A DNA stretch of 29,644 bases, taken from contig JADDMT010000234.1 of NCBI GenBank assembly GCA_021401465.1, positions 1 through 29,644 on the forward strand, written 5' to 3'. The DNA comes from Teratosphaeria epicoccoides. Taxonomy: Eukaryota; Ascomycota; Dothideomycetes; Mycosphaerellales; Teratosphaeriaceae. This document shows positions 10,238-20,900 of the stretch, in pieces. Positions within the stretch are counted from its first letter, which is position 1; every line of letters starts with the position of its first letter. Below the pieces are notes generated by a model. It was given only the letters and a program-made list of their open reading frames with translations. It was not told where the DNA came from and searched no databases. The position numbers were made by a program, and so were the translations under genes.

Positions 10238-10551
10238 ACATCCATTTTTGTCTACTCTAGGCCCTCCTTTACTACTATACTCTAATAACACTCGATTCTT
10301 CTATTAACCTAAACACTAACCCTAACCACGCATAGCTAGCTAACATGATGAACCGTCTAAGCGGCAATTAGCTACCTGCGCGGCACGCGCACCTTTATAG
10401 GGGTCAGGTGTTTATAGTAATTAACGCGTCTATAAGCGCCGTAGCCTTTATAACATACTACGTCGATAATAGCTTCATAGCGCATACTATACTACACAGG
10501 CTATAGCAAGGCATTAAAAGGTCATAGTAGTTATGCCTAGCATGTTCCTAC

Positions 10552-11022
10552 TGTCATAAGGGTAGGTGCCGATAGCAGGAAGGTGACTAGGTGTTAGACT
10601 CGTAGAGCTGTGAAGAATATCGACAATGGCAATTGTCCTTGTAACTAACTATCCCCTAGGGAAAGGGAATTGAATTAAGCACGAAGCTCCTAACTACCTG
10701 TCCTAAAGCTATCCCTATATACTAGAGAGATAGAGTAGCTCTGTTAGATCTGTCGACAGACCTGACAGATCCGTGTCTATAGATCTGTGGACTAACCCTA
10801 CAGATCTAAGGGTCTGTTATCCTGTGACAGATCCCTTCTTCCTTGTAGGCCTATAGATCTGTAGACTTACCCTATAGATCCGGGGATCTGTCCTCACGTG
10901 ACAGATCCTTTCTCCTATGACTATGCCTATGACTTATAGTACTCCTATGACTATACCTATAACTCATAGCACTTAGGACCCTCATGATCCTGAAACCTAT
11001 AGTACTCCTGACACTTATGACA
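10552..11022 (-). mobile_element. G1 gypsy LTR (3' LTR of a minus-strand element)
   Basis: This 471-bp LTR begins TGTCATAAG and ends CTTATGACA, perfect 9-bp terminal inverted repeats. It is inserted in element A. To its right the gypsy interior continues (11023-12144) with pol on the minus strand, so this is the 3' LTR. The right third carries two imperfect units with AGATCT and CACGTG palindromes, as at 1-238 and 25330-25460. The 5 bp before it (CCTAC) would be the target duplication, but the partner end is outside the window. Confidence 0.85.
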
Positions 11023-11279
11023 CTATCCCCCTTTTAGCCTAGCTTGTCCCTAAGCTGCCTTATTAGTGCGGGGTTTCTCTTGTCATTTCCTTTTATGCCG
11101 TAATGTCTTCTCTTTCTACATTACTGCCTTGTGTCATCCTAGACACTAACGCCCCTTTAACGCAGAAACGCAAACGCTGCGCGAATCGAATCTATCATTA
11201 GGGCCAGGACAGCATGAAGTCCTGTACTTAGTGTTAAGAGTTAAAGCTCATTTGTCAGGTACACATTTCCTCGGGGAAA

Positions 11280-11760
11280 TGCTTGTAATGTTACTTTAGC
11301 AACTGTCGGAGTTACGACGCGAAGGTGACAGAGGTCGAATAGAAGAAGTTAGGTAATTAGCAGAAAAGACTAATTACTGATCTCGATCGTGCGAAGGTAG
11401 TCCTAGCTAAGGCTTCGCAGAAGATAATAGAGGCGCATGCAAAGGAGATACGTCTTCGAAAACAGTTAGACGCGGTCGACTAGGAGGTCGAAGATAGTCG
11501 CGCTCTTAAGGAGCGGGAGATTAGGGAGGATAAGGCCGAAGAACAGGCTCTCTCGCAGGCTAGGTTCCTTCTCGACCTAGATCCTTCGGCGGGTCTTGCT
11601 CTTAGTCCTACGACATAGAGCGTAATAGAGGGTTTCACTAACGCCTCATATTAGGGTTTCCTGGATGGCGTGATAGCCGAGCCGACTAACGGCATCCCGC
11701 AGGAGTCTAGTCGTGGCTTAGGATCTTCTTCCTAGGTTCGTTCCTTTCTCGAAACTCCGT
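11280..11760 (+). pseudogene. Antisense coiled-coil ORF at gypsy 3' end (copy 1)
   Basis: On the strand opposite to pol, a coding-like frame runs between the LTR and the chromodomain region. It opens with a small cysteine cluster (CLQCYFSNC, reading TAG as Gln). A long charged helix follows (DLDRAKVVLAKASQKIIEA, then SRALKEREIREDKAEEQAL), and then an acidic-hydrophobic tail (LLDLDPSAGLALSPTT). Only a handful of stops occur. In my recollection, similar Cys-cluster plus coiled-coil proteins are annotated antisense to the 3' ends of fungal gypsy elements. Whether they are expressed genes or annotation artefacts is unclear. The start codon is not identified. A second, more mutated copy lies at 25834-26295. 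Confidence 0.45.
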
Positions 11761-12144
11761 ATCTTTTGCTAACAGTTTCGCAGATGTTCTAGGGGTTCCT
11801 AGGTGTTCTCGGTACTCCTATATCCTTCCTATTTTACTAAGTACTCTCGCTGTCCGTCCCGCTAGCGAGTGTCGACAATCTTCTTGACAGAGTACTTAGG
11901 TTCTTCTACTTCAGGGTCGAGTAGTAAGGGTTCCGTTTGCAGTGTAGCGTCTAGCGCTACTTGTTCTAGCAGAGAGACATAGAACACAGGGTGTATTCTC
12001 ATCTGCTTAGGTAGCTATAACTCAAAATTAACTAGTCCTTTCTTGGCCTTAATCCTGAATGGTCCTAGTTTTACAGCGTCTAGTTTTTTACTCGGCTTGT
12101 CTGATTTGATGTGACAGCGGAGGAGATATACCTTGTCCCCCTCC
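11760..12144 (-). pseudogene. Gypsy integrase C-terminus and chromodomain fragment
   Basis: The minus strand reads through RIP stops as an integrase C-terminal module (KLGPFRIKAKKGLVNFELQL, then HPVFYVSLLEQVALD) followed by a chromodomain (REYLVKWEGYRS). These mark a chromovirus-type Ty3/gypsy Pol. The GPF residues fit the GPY/F module, and HPVFHVS-like motifs precede the chromodomain in this group. Chromodomains steer integration towards heterochromatin in known family members. The integrase core and upstream Pol are missing because element B cuts the frame at 12144. Confidence 0.8.
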
Positions 12145-12322
12145 GTCTCGAAAACTAAGGCCCTAAGTAGACTGAGTAACTTGTGTTACTTAGCTTACTT
12201 ACCTACTCGTCTGACTTAGCCTGCTCGTATGTACCCCCGAGAAACTTAGCCCCTCCTAAGCTACTCGTGTCGCAGACGCGAGTAGCTTACAGTGTAAGAG
12301 TGCTACTAGTAAGTAACTTACT

Positions 12323-12341
12323 GCTAGTAGTATACTAGCGG
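12323..12341. repeat. Hairpin motif, left-end copy in B
   Basis: GCTAGTAGTATACTAGCGG is a perfect copy, 178 bp from the left end. Confidence 0.7.
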
Positions 12342-13023
12342 CAAGTGGCTCGGGCACGCAAGCCGAGCTACTCGAATCAAAACAATTTGCATGTAATAGA
12401 TGTTAAAGTCATGATTTTGGTTAATACTATACATCTCGTTATTGTCGTACTATGCTCTTTTACTATTTACACTAGACCTGACGTACAACGCAAATTAAGC
12501 AGATTTGCTAACACTAAACACATATACAGCTTAAACGTAGCTCTTACGACGCCTCTTGAATTCAAGCAAGCTACTATATCTGACTTACGCCTTACGCCTA
12601 AAGACCTTAATTAGTATAGCTAGTAACAAATGCATAGCTACTACACACTATCCACACATCCTGTATCGGCCCTTACACATGAATCTTCTACTTGCCCTTA
12701 TCCTCTATTCCGTTCTACTAGCTTACCTTCACTACTACCGACTTTCCTAAAGCGCCACTATTTCGCCCCTCCTATAGCTTCTTAAACGTCGCATTATTAA
12801 AGACCTTGTCGCTATAGCCCTTAATCTGCTCTGACAAGGTCGAGTCCGTGAATGTAGTGTGCTACTATAACTAACTATCCCTTAACTCAGAGTCGTTAAG
12901 CGTATCCTCTACCTTCTCTACAACGTTCGACTAGTTGCTTATAAGATCACACTAATCGAGCAGAGCGCATGCTATGCTACATCATAATTGTTAGCTAATG
13001 TATACTACGTAGCTACTAAACTA

Positions 13024-13060
13024 CCGCTAGTACCTCCTATTAATATCGAAGTGCTAGCGG
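13024..13060. repeat. CCGCTAGTAC inverted repeat (B)
   Basis: Arms at 13024-13033 and 13051-13060. The second arm reads GTGCTAGCGG, one mismatch from perfect pairing. This matches 4909-4945 in copy A. Confidence 0.6.
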
Positions 13061-13102
13061 TATGTTAGTAGCATAACGCTAGTATACTACTAGCATACTT
13101 AC
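13054..13102 (-). other. Spliceosomal intron in gene 1 (copy B)
   Basis: GTAAGT from 13102, branch CTACTAAC, acceptor GCTAG ending at 13054, 49 nt. The hairpin motif 13078-13094 lies within it. Confidence 0.6.
13078..13094. repeat. Hairpin motif inside gene-1 intron (B)
   Basis: GCTAGTATACTACTAGC, identical to the copy at 4963-4979 and located in the same intron. Confidence 0.7.
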
Positions 13103-15435
13103 CTAGCATTTTTTGCCTCTGCCTCTAGCAAAGCTTGGCTCCTACTGTCGCCTTAGTCTTTGTCCTTCGCGGTCGAGCTTCGTGTCCTATAGCTATTGTC
13201 ATTAACTACGCTAATGCGTAGAGTCAATAATCGCACTTACCGTGTGTTAGTAAGTCTTTGCGTTTTGCCTCTCGCTAGAGCCGCGCTAGCGTTTATCTAT
13301 TATTAGCACGGTTTAGTCGATACATGAGTCCCCTCGCCTATACTACTTGTCTATACTAGTCATGATTAACCGCCTACTCTATAGCTTAGGCCTCTTGCTA
13401 CTTCCGCCTCGTTAGCGATAGCTAGCCCTCATGACACGCTAAGGCTACTAACCTTTTATCTTGCGTGTGTCTAGGTCGGGGCTCATCGACTATAGTAGCT
13501 TTCATACTAGATAAGTACATGTTAGCAATCATGGCCATGATGTTAGACGAGAAACTAACCTCGTTGTCATGACACTGTTATGCAGGGTGTCCCGCGACAA
13601 TGGCTCCTCTAGTCCCTGTATCGGCTAGTCGTCACTGTCACAATCGCTTGCCTTACTACTATAGTCACTAACATTTGCCCTTCCGCTATTATGGCCCTCG
13701 CTCCCTCTGTTAGTGTCCGCTTAAACATCCGCTACATGCTTGCGAACGCCTACTATTAATGACATTAAGGCCTGGCTTGATCGTCGTGTCGGGCTAATAC
13801 TACGCTAACCTAACAATTGCGTACGACCTAGCAGAAGTCAGCACAGGCCCTCTCGACGATGTCTCCCCCGTACTATTCTCGCGTAGTGCCTTTCGCCTCT
13901 GTAAGTCCTCGTATTCCCTCTCTAAGCCTGTCATGCCGCGATCCTTCTTAATAGCTGGCGACGCCTACACTAATCATTTACTGTCTTGCCTTTGTCCTCC
14001 CCCCCTAATATACGTGCCGTGATAGTCGCCATGATGACCTCCTGTCTGTCGGCATCGAGCTCTTCCTAATACTTCTTCTTCCCCTCGAAGATATCATCGA
14101 TATCGACACCGCTAACTAGAACCTATCTCGACTTGCTAGCCTTTGTCTTGAACTCTAAAGGGCTATTTCTGATCTAGGCTAGTAGGTATGTAATAGTAGC
14201 ATACACGCTGTTTAACATGAAAGCGTTTACCTCGCGTAACTCTAAAGGATTCCATGCTAGTTTCTAATTAAACTAGAAGAACGCCTTCTTCATACAAAAG
14301 ATCACGAGCAGGCTTAGAAACCTCTAGTCCTGTGACATGTTAGCGCTTTCGACGACATCTAAGCCTTCTCTCCTTACCTCTTCTTCGTTCTCGCATTCGA
14401 ATCTGCTTTCTATTAACATGTCTGCGGCCTAGTCCTTTAAACCCTGCTTATCGTCTACCTTGCCGGACTATGCGAGTATAGCTTCTCTGACCCTATTCGT
14501 GTAGTTGTTACGACACTAACGTAACCTCTGCCTTATCTACGCCCCTAACATTAGCACCTCCTTATAGGACCTACGCAGGTACTTATAGTATCTAAATCTA
14601 CGTCGTCTAGCCTTAAGCTAACTCGACCTTTCATCCCTAGCATATTACGCGCCACGAGCTACTAGTTAATTGCAATATGCTTACAACTCGGCTAGTAAGT
14701 AGGAGCTATAGGGTATAGCACAGAAATGCCCTTCTACCCTCATGAAGCGTCTATCTACGAGAGTTCTTAGACTTTAACGAGCAAAGGCTCGATTAACTTG
14801 TCTTTATGCACAGGAGGGCTACTACGTATATCTTCGCTGCTAGAGTAGTCGTATCCTTAGTCGGAGTTTGTAGTCTAGCTGCTATTATAGCCTCGACAGC
14901 TACTCGACTAGCTCCTAGACTGACTTTGACTACTACTATCGCCCTGGCGGCTACGAGACTCGCTGTTACGGTAGTTTTGACTGTTACTGTCGCTCCTATG
15001 ATTAGTAGGTCGGCTATTATAATAGCCTCGACAGATACTTGGCTGCTATGTCTTTACCCTGTCATTCTTAGGTTTGCTACTATCTCGTCGCGCGTCGCGA
15101 GATAATAACCGAAGCCTCTTGTACGGCCGATTCTGCCTTAGCAGTAAGGATGACCGCTTATGCGTCTAGTCTCTTTATGACTAGTATGTCGTCGTCTCTA
15201 TGCATGTTAGCATAGCCGCTATATGCAAGTAGCTTTTCATATTAGTTACCTTTGTGTAGGCTTTAGGCACTATAAAATCCTTATAGTCCTAGTTAGCTAT
15301 CTCCTCGTTACTGTCGTCTACACTATCGCTATCGTTGCTTAGCAGGTCTTCTAAATCATTCGCTAGATCGTAATTCGAACTGCTACTAGATGACGCGGAA
15401 CGTGACCTCTGTTGTCTGTCTTTCTTTAAAGGCAT

Positions 15436-15820
15436 GATTAAAGAAGGACGCGACTTAAAGGATCGGCAGAGAACAGAGCGCAGTATATCCTTCTTAGTCG
15501 TGTAGGTCTAGTAGCAGGTCAGTAAAGGATAATATCTATAGCATGTAAATATGCACATACTGCGAGTTACTGTCTAATGTAGCTACGTAGCGTCTATTAA
15601 TGTAGAAGAAGGAGGGGACGCGATGTTTATAGTATCTTGCGACGCGCGAGCGTCATCTAAATTCAGCTACCCCTGAAATTGCGCTTCCCTATTAGCTAGC
15701 GGTACTTTTAGCTTGCTAGCGGTATGCTATTAAAATACCGCTAGTAGAACTAGCCTCGGTTAGCATTAATTCTTTAATGATAGCTAGTATAGGTACCACG
15801 AAACATCCGCGCTATATAGC
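15436..15820. promoter_or_regulatory. Divergent promoter, gene 1 / helicase (B)
   Basis: 385 bp between divergent starts. It contains TAGCGGTAT (15717-15725) and its perfect complement ATACCGCTA (15735-15743), 9 bp apart, plus a further TAGCGGTA at about 15697. These are half-sites of the element-wide motif, which suggests a protein made by the element binds here. The copy-A equivalents are degraded. Confidence 0.55.
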
Positions 15821-17366
15821 ACGTCTGCCTATACGACACAGCCTAACAGATGTAGTTACTCTGCGGTAGATCCTACGTATACAGTAGTAAGATTCGTTCT
15901 ACATGCAAGAGAATATCCTGTACGTATTGTTCTAAAGGCCTTTAAGCCGCGTTTAAACTATAACAGCTATACTACCTTCGTGTTAACCCTAGGTGATTGT
16001 CGACTTCTAGACTGTCCGCCGCCGATAGTTTGACGATATCTTGTATAGTAGATGCCGAAAACTTACCTCCCCTACTCGTGTCTGTAACGCCTCTGCTATC
16101 GCTAGGAATTTAAGTTATAATTCCCTACTACTACTAAAGAAGGCGCTTATTTCCTAGAACATGTACTCCTTCGCTGCTATTAACCGCGCAATTCGGCCAA
16201 GTAGGCTAAGCTGCTCTATCCGTTCTTCTAACGTAGCGTACAGGCGTAGGTAATCGTCATGTCGAAGTGTAAGGCCTGCTTCGATCGTACCTGTGCTCTA
16301 CTGTCGCGGCGCATTAGGTTTGTAAATCGTGCCGCGCTAGGTCTTAGAGGTTCTTGTCGAGGAAACACGTACACTTATCGTTCGGGCTGTGCCTGTATTA
16401 TGTCTGTTTAAATTACAGATGTCAGGATTACTCGAAACACGCGTTGTTTATACTCGTTAGTCTCTTAGCTAACTTCAGATAAAAGATGCGGCAGACCCTT
16501 CCGTGCTTTTCGCACCTTATTGCTATAGCCGTAGCCGTCGTATATGCGACGCTGTATTGTCTATCTTCTGGTCCGCTACGACACTATCTGTAGTAGGCAT
16601 GATCTAGACGCTAGGGTCCTAATAATTGTGGCACTTAAGACATGCATATAGGAACAGGATACTCGAGCCTATGCGCGCAAGGCAACTGTTTCCTTGCCTA
16701 ACATGTACTAACTTTGACTAGTATCTCTAGTAGGTAGTAGAGAACAGTCACATCCTAGACAGATTTAACAAGATAGCTAGGTTCATCGGGCTAGATTACA
16801 GGTCGAAAGATAAGGCCATGATTATAGGGGACTTTGTAACTACTAATCCTATTGTTAAAGGCTACTAAGACGACCCTTAGTTGCTTATATCGACCGTGAA
16901 CAAAATTAAGAGTAGCGTAACTCTTGTACCTGCTAACGCTATCATGATACTAGATGACAACTTAAAACAGTAGTCGACTAGGCAAGCCTGTAGCAGGGTT
17001 AGTCGCACTAGATTAATGTAGTTAGCGTAATTAACAGAGGCAATGAGATTTTACTAGGTTGCGCTATAGAGCTAATTCGGAGAGTAGACTATGAACTGTT
17101 AGCAGACTAGTGACGACTTCATTAATACCATGCGCGATGATTAGGGCGAGTAGAGAGGCATAGGATCATACGGGCTACGCAGGCTAGCGTAAGATAACAG
17201 ATTGACTAGGGTTTAACTGCAATCTTGTAATAGAGTAATGCTAGTAGTCGTGCGCGAGTAGTATCGTTTCAGATAGCGACTACACAAGCACCTCATCTGA
17301 TTGAGTATATGCATAACACTAATCATCTCGTCTGTTCGAATGTACTTGACGACTACTAAATGCTAG
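15821..17366 (+). pseudogene. SNF2-like helicase (copy B), N-terminus deleted
   Basis: This corresponds to 7716-9923 of copy A. The position of the start codon reads ACG here rather than ATG. A net 662 bp of the N-terminal coding region (7738-8408 in A) is missing around 15843-15851, which also shifts the frame. After the junction the frame rejoins that of copy A and continues through the cysteine-rich part, DRFNKIARFIGLDYRSKDKA, and the motif V/VI region (LTLVPANAIMILDD, QACSRVSRTR) to TAG at 17364. Fewer stops occur in this half than in copy A. It cannot encode a full helicase. Helicase identity rests on motifs V and VI and the residual Walker-A-like stretch of copy A. Confidence 0.6.
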
Positions 17367-17380
17367 TAGTATACTAGCGG
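17362..17380. repeat. Hairpin motif at helicase stop codon (B)
   Basis: GCTAGTAGTATACTAGCGG, identical to 9919-9937. Confidence 0.7.
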
Positions 17381-17997
17381 TACGTCTACTACTACTACGT
17401 TAAGGTCCGACCTATAGATCGCTACTACACGTTTTAAACCCTTATAATCGACAGACAACGACTGCTAGTAGTATACTAGCGGTACTCCTACTACGTCTAC
17501 GCTACACATCTAAGCCGCTAGTAATAGAGGGTATAACTCTGTGCATATGAATACTATACACTTTAGATTTATATATGAAACTACTCGAAATTCAGGATTC
17601 CCGGCCAAAATTGCGCTCGTACTACCTGCGATCGACAGAATGAGTTAGTCAATATAACTGCTGCTAGTATACTCCCGGCACATCCATTTTCGTCTACTCT
17701 AGGCCCTCCTTTACTACTACACTCTAATAACACTCGATTCTTCTATTAACCTAAACACTAACCCTAACTACGTATAGCCGGCTAACAGGATGAACCGTCT
17801 AAGTGGCAATTAGCTACCCGCGCGGCACGCGTACCTTTCTAGGGGTCAGGTGTTTATAGTGATTAACGCGTCTATAAGCGCCGTAGCCTTTGTAACATAC
17901 TACGTCGACAATAGCTTCATAGCGCATACTATACTATATAGGCTACAGTAAGGCATTAAAAGGTCATAGTAGTCATGCCTAGCATGTTCCTACCTGC
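17367..17997 (+). promoter_or_regulatory. Presumed transposase promoter
   Basis: 631 bp without a gene between the helicase stop and the transposase ATG. It contains a hairpin motif at 17464-17482, a half-site at 17515-17523 and a degraded inverted copy at 17663-17679. The clustering upstream of the transposase suggests autoregulation or transposase binding, as with repeated sites in CACTA-type elements (analogy). Confidence 0.5.
17464..17482. repeat. Hairpin motif upstream of transposase (B)
   Basis: GCTAGTAGTATACTAGCGG, a perfect copy, about 515 bp before the transposase ATG. Confidence 0.7.
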
Positions 17998-20900
17998 ATG
18001 GCAGCGAAGTTTTAGCACTTCATTAATCAGAGCACTATAGATCTTAGACCTAACGAGAAATACGCGTCAGATTTAAACATCTCCTTAGACTCGAACGACA
18101 GAGTCGAAACTTAATTAGCAGACGATGTCCTCGCCTACGAGGAGGGGGCATTAGTCGACGATGCTGCGGGAGTAGATAGGCAGTATGTTGCAAACGAGGA
18201 ACTAGTCATAGTCGTCGAGCCTGTGTTTAATAAGGCTCACATGCAAGAGAAAGAGATAGTAGCGACAGCTAGGGTAATCGACGATGATAGCGGTAACATC
18301 GACGCGCTTAGTCTCTACGACAACCTAGTAGCATTCACAAGAGACGCTACATCTCTAGATAGACGATATGGAGACACGAATAGCAGCCAAACAGGTAGGC
18401 TACATGGCGTCACGAGTAAGCATAGCTTGGCTTTAATCCATATGCGCGCTAGTAGGCTGTTGTCTGCTAGGTGCGAGCAACTATACAAGCAGACACCTTT
18501 CGGCGTAGGTAGTCTCACGGCGGGCAGGCTAATCAAAGTGTACGTTAAGCCGCAATCCTACTAAGTTAGTAATAACCTTGACTAGGTCTAACAAACAGAC
18601 AGATAAGGAACTTAACGAATAGGGCTATGCCTTCTTCTAAAGTAATGTAGATGTAGTATTCGCATACTAGCTCTTACACAAAGGCATTTCGAGCAACGCC
18701 ATCGATCGGTTATTCAAGAATCCCCGGCTGTAGAAGATCTACAAACTGCTTAGCTTTTAGTCAGGCGTAGAGCTTAAGGACAAGATCCGAGAAGTAAGTG
18801 CCTGCTAACTACTATTCATTACAAAGTAGAGCATTACGAACATCGAATTAGAATCTCTATAGTCGACCTCTAGTGTCAAGACGGTGCCTCTAAGGCACTA
18901 GAAAGTCGAAGACGTTATACGCTTTCTTATAGGGCACAAGGGTTTCAGGAATGATCTTGTGTACGCGCCTTATTGCCTCGAGACTCTAGATGACCTGCCT
19001 AGGCGGATCTATTAGGACATGGCCTCTGCAGACTAGTAGTAGGACAAACAGAAAGAGCTTAGAATAGACAGAGCGACAATTATGCCACTAATTCTTGCTA
19101 GTAACAAGACACAGGTTACTAATCATCAAGGTGACCTGATTACATGGCTAGTATACTTGACGATTAGCAACCTGCCTAGATCGGTTCGTAACTCTAACTA
19201 TTGACTAGGCAGCGTGCTCCTAGCGATGCTACTAGTAGTTAAAGGCAGGAAAGGAAGCATTAGGGACGAGCTATACTATCGCTGCATGAAGACAATATTC
19301 GACCCTATTACTAAGCTCGCTGCAGGCGAGGGCCTTGACGTCTTGTATGCGGATAGCGAGACACGGCGATGTTTCCTAAATATCGCAGTATACGCGAGCG
19401 ACTACTAAGAACAGGTGATGATTACAGGCGTAAAGAACAACTGCTACTACATGATATGTATAATCAATCCAGAAAAACGCGAAGACCTCGAAGTAGTTAC
19501 GCTATAGCGGATACATAAGGACACGTAAATACAAATTATGCTCTAGCGAGCAGCGAAGAAGGACTAGGGCAGCTACGTGCACGACCTACTAAACTTCGCA
19601 TTTAGGCACCCTAGCCTAAATATCTACAAGACGCTAATAGTAGACGTGCTCTACTAACTCTTTAAGGGCGTATTAATGTACGTCATAGATTAGACGCGAG
19701 ATTTGCTTAAGAGTCGACTACCTCTGTCTTCGAAGCGAGCTAGAGTAGTACTCCTACAAGCTAAGGGCTAGTATAAAGTAGCAAGAAAGAGTAACAAAGG
19801 CAAGACTGTCGTAGATTATTAACTAGATGTTATTATCGACTGTCGCTTCGCGGCGGTGCCTATATTTAGGAACCTCCGGGTGTTTAGCTAGATGTCCGTA
19901 GTAAGCTAATAGACAGGCCAGGAGTAGAAGAGTATGCTACGACAGTTGCTCCTAGTCTTCATGCTACTATTAGAAGAGGCTAAGGCACATAGTACTATCC
20001 GGTTCTTGCGGGCGATAGTAGACTTCTCTTAGTTAGCGCAATATCCTTCACATGATAGCGAAACGCTCTAGTTCATAGTCCTCGCCCTATTCTAATGCAA
20101 CTAGTATAAAGAAGAGTTCAGGGAGTACCGCATAAGCAAAGGAGAGCTAAGAAAGAAGAAAGCGTAGACAGAGCGAGCGGAGGAGCCTAAGATAGTAGAC
20201 AATATGTATGAACTATAAGGGCACTTTAATTTTCCTAAGTTTCATGCCCTTACATACTACGTAGACATGATACGGCTCTTTGGCAACGCGCTAGACCTTA
20301 ACACTAGCTACTTCGAACACAAGCATGTCAAATACGTCAAGAAGCTATTCAAATTAACTAACAAGAAGAACAGATAGGAGGACTAAATTATAGAGCACTT
20401 CTAGCGAAAGATTACTATGCTTACATTCTTTGATACTAGCCTAACGTTCTAGCAGCAGACTAAGGCTAAACGTCGAGAGGCTTAGGAGCGCGAAGTGCCT
20501 TAGCTAACAGAGTAGAAGGATGTCGAAGCCTTCCTTAGCTAGCAAAGGCTAAGATCTAGCTAATCGTCACTAGGTAGAGACATATAGAGGACAGTTAGTA
20601 ATGTAGTAGCACACATGGGGCTAGAGGTAGGGCCTTACTTCTGTTATGCTACTATAGTGTTTGTTAGAGAGTACTAGGCGTCGTCTAATACAACATCGAC
20701 GTCGAATATAATGCGTCTTAATCCTAACAGGATCGAGGGAAGACTAGATTAGGTTGACGATTTAGAGGTATCTTTCTATGCTAGTGTATAGTGCTAGAAG
20801 ATGCATTATAAGGATCCTGACGATCTATCTGCAACTAAGCCGGACGTCGTTAGATGTACACTAAACTAGCAAGGAATCTAGGACAATCGCCGTAACGACT

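Larger units (their letters stand above)
4030..10551 (+). mobile_element. Element A: 5' portion of a large Plavaka-type DNA transposon
   Basis: This 6.5-kb block is repeated collinearly at 12145-17993 (copy B). The two copies differ by scattered transitions, by about 660 bp present only here (7738-8408) and by small indels. The shared sequence starts at GTCTCGAAAA (4030 and 12145), which I take as the element's left end because flanking sequences differ: a Gag frame here, a gypsy integrase there. It contains gene 1 on the minus strand and an SNF2-like gene on the plus strand. It stops at 10551, where a gypsy LTR is inserted 4 bp short of the position of the transposase ATG in copy B. A hairpin (AAGCTACTCG...CGAGTAGCTT) lies near 4145-4180. 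Confidence 0.7.
9924..10551. promoter_or_regulatory. Region upstream of the missing transposase (A)
   Basis: About 630 bp with no gene. It holds motif copies at 10021-10040 and 10219-10237 (CCGCTAGTATACTACTAGC) and a half-site at 10072-10080. In copy B the equivalent sequence leads directly to the transposase ATG, so it probably is the transposase promoter. Here it ends at the LTR insertion. Confidence 0.5.
11023..12144 (-). mobile_element. 3' interior of a G1 gypsy element, cut by element B
   Basis: This segment aligns throughout with 25579-26699 of the other G1 element. The match breaks after CCCCCTCC at 12144, where the next bases are the left end of element B instead of the gypsy TTTAGAATTAG. 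The missing 5' portion is not found again in the window, so it presumably lies beyond element B's right end. Confidence 0.8.
12341..15435 (-). pseudogene. Gene 1 (copy B): long unrecognised protein
   Basis: Second copy of the gene at 4226-7330, starting from ATG at 15435 with the same Ser/Asp-rich then SR/Q-rich N-terminus and the same 49-nt intron (13102-13054). Reading both copies together supports a real coding frame. Their differences are mostly C/T and G/A, and many stops occur at expected Gln codons in one or both copies. The last exon region reads YSSLLEFKRRRKSYVQA and ends near the left-end hairpin motif. The penultimate one includes SEQIKGYSDKVFNNATFKKL. The protein would be roughly 900 residues or more. 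Its function is unknown. A basic, helix-rich, Ser/Arg/Gln-rich protein would fit nucleic-acid binding, but no named domain is visible. Confidence 0.6.

Noticed and set aside
10312..10330. CTAACCCTAACC resembles telomere repeat
   Set aside because: Only about two units, in the middle of the transposase upstream region, and also partly present in copy B; not a telomere.
12345..12750. Two overlapping plus-strand open frames
   Set aside because: They lie opposite the last exons of gene 1 and are stop-broken in copy A. The minus-strand reading is the coherent one.
18315..18536. Minus-strand open frame within the transposase
   Set aside because: Shadow of the first transposase exon, which continues into recognisable Plavaka sequence on the plus strand.
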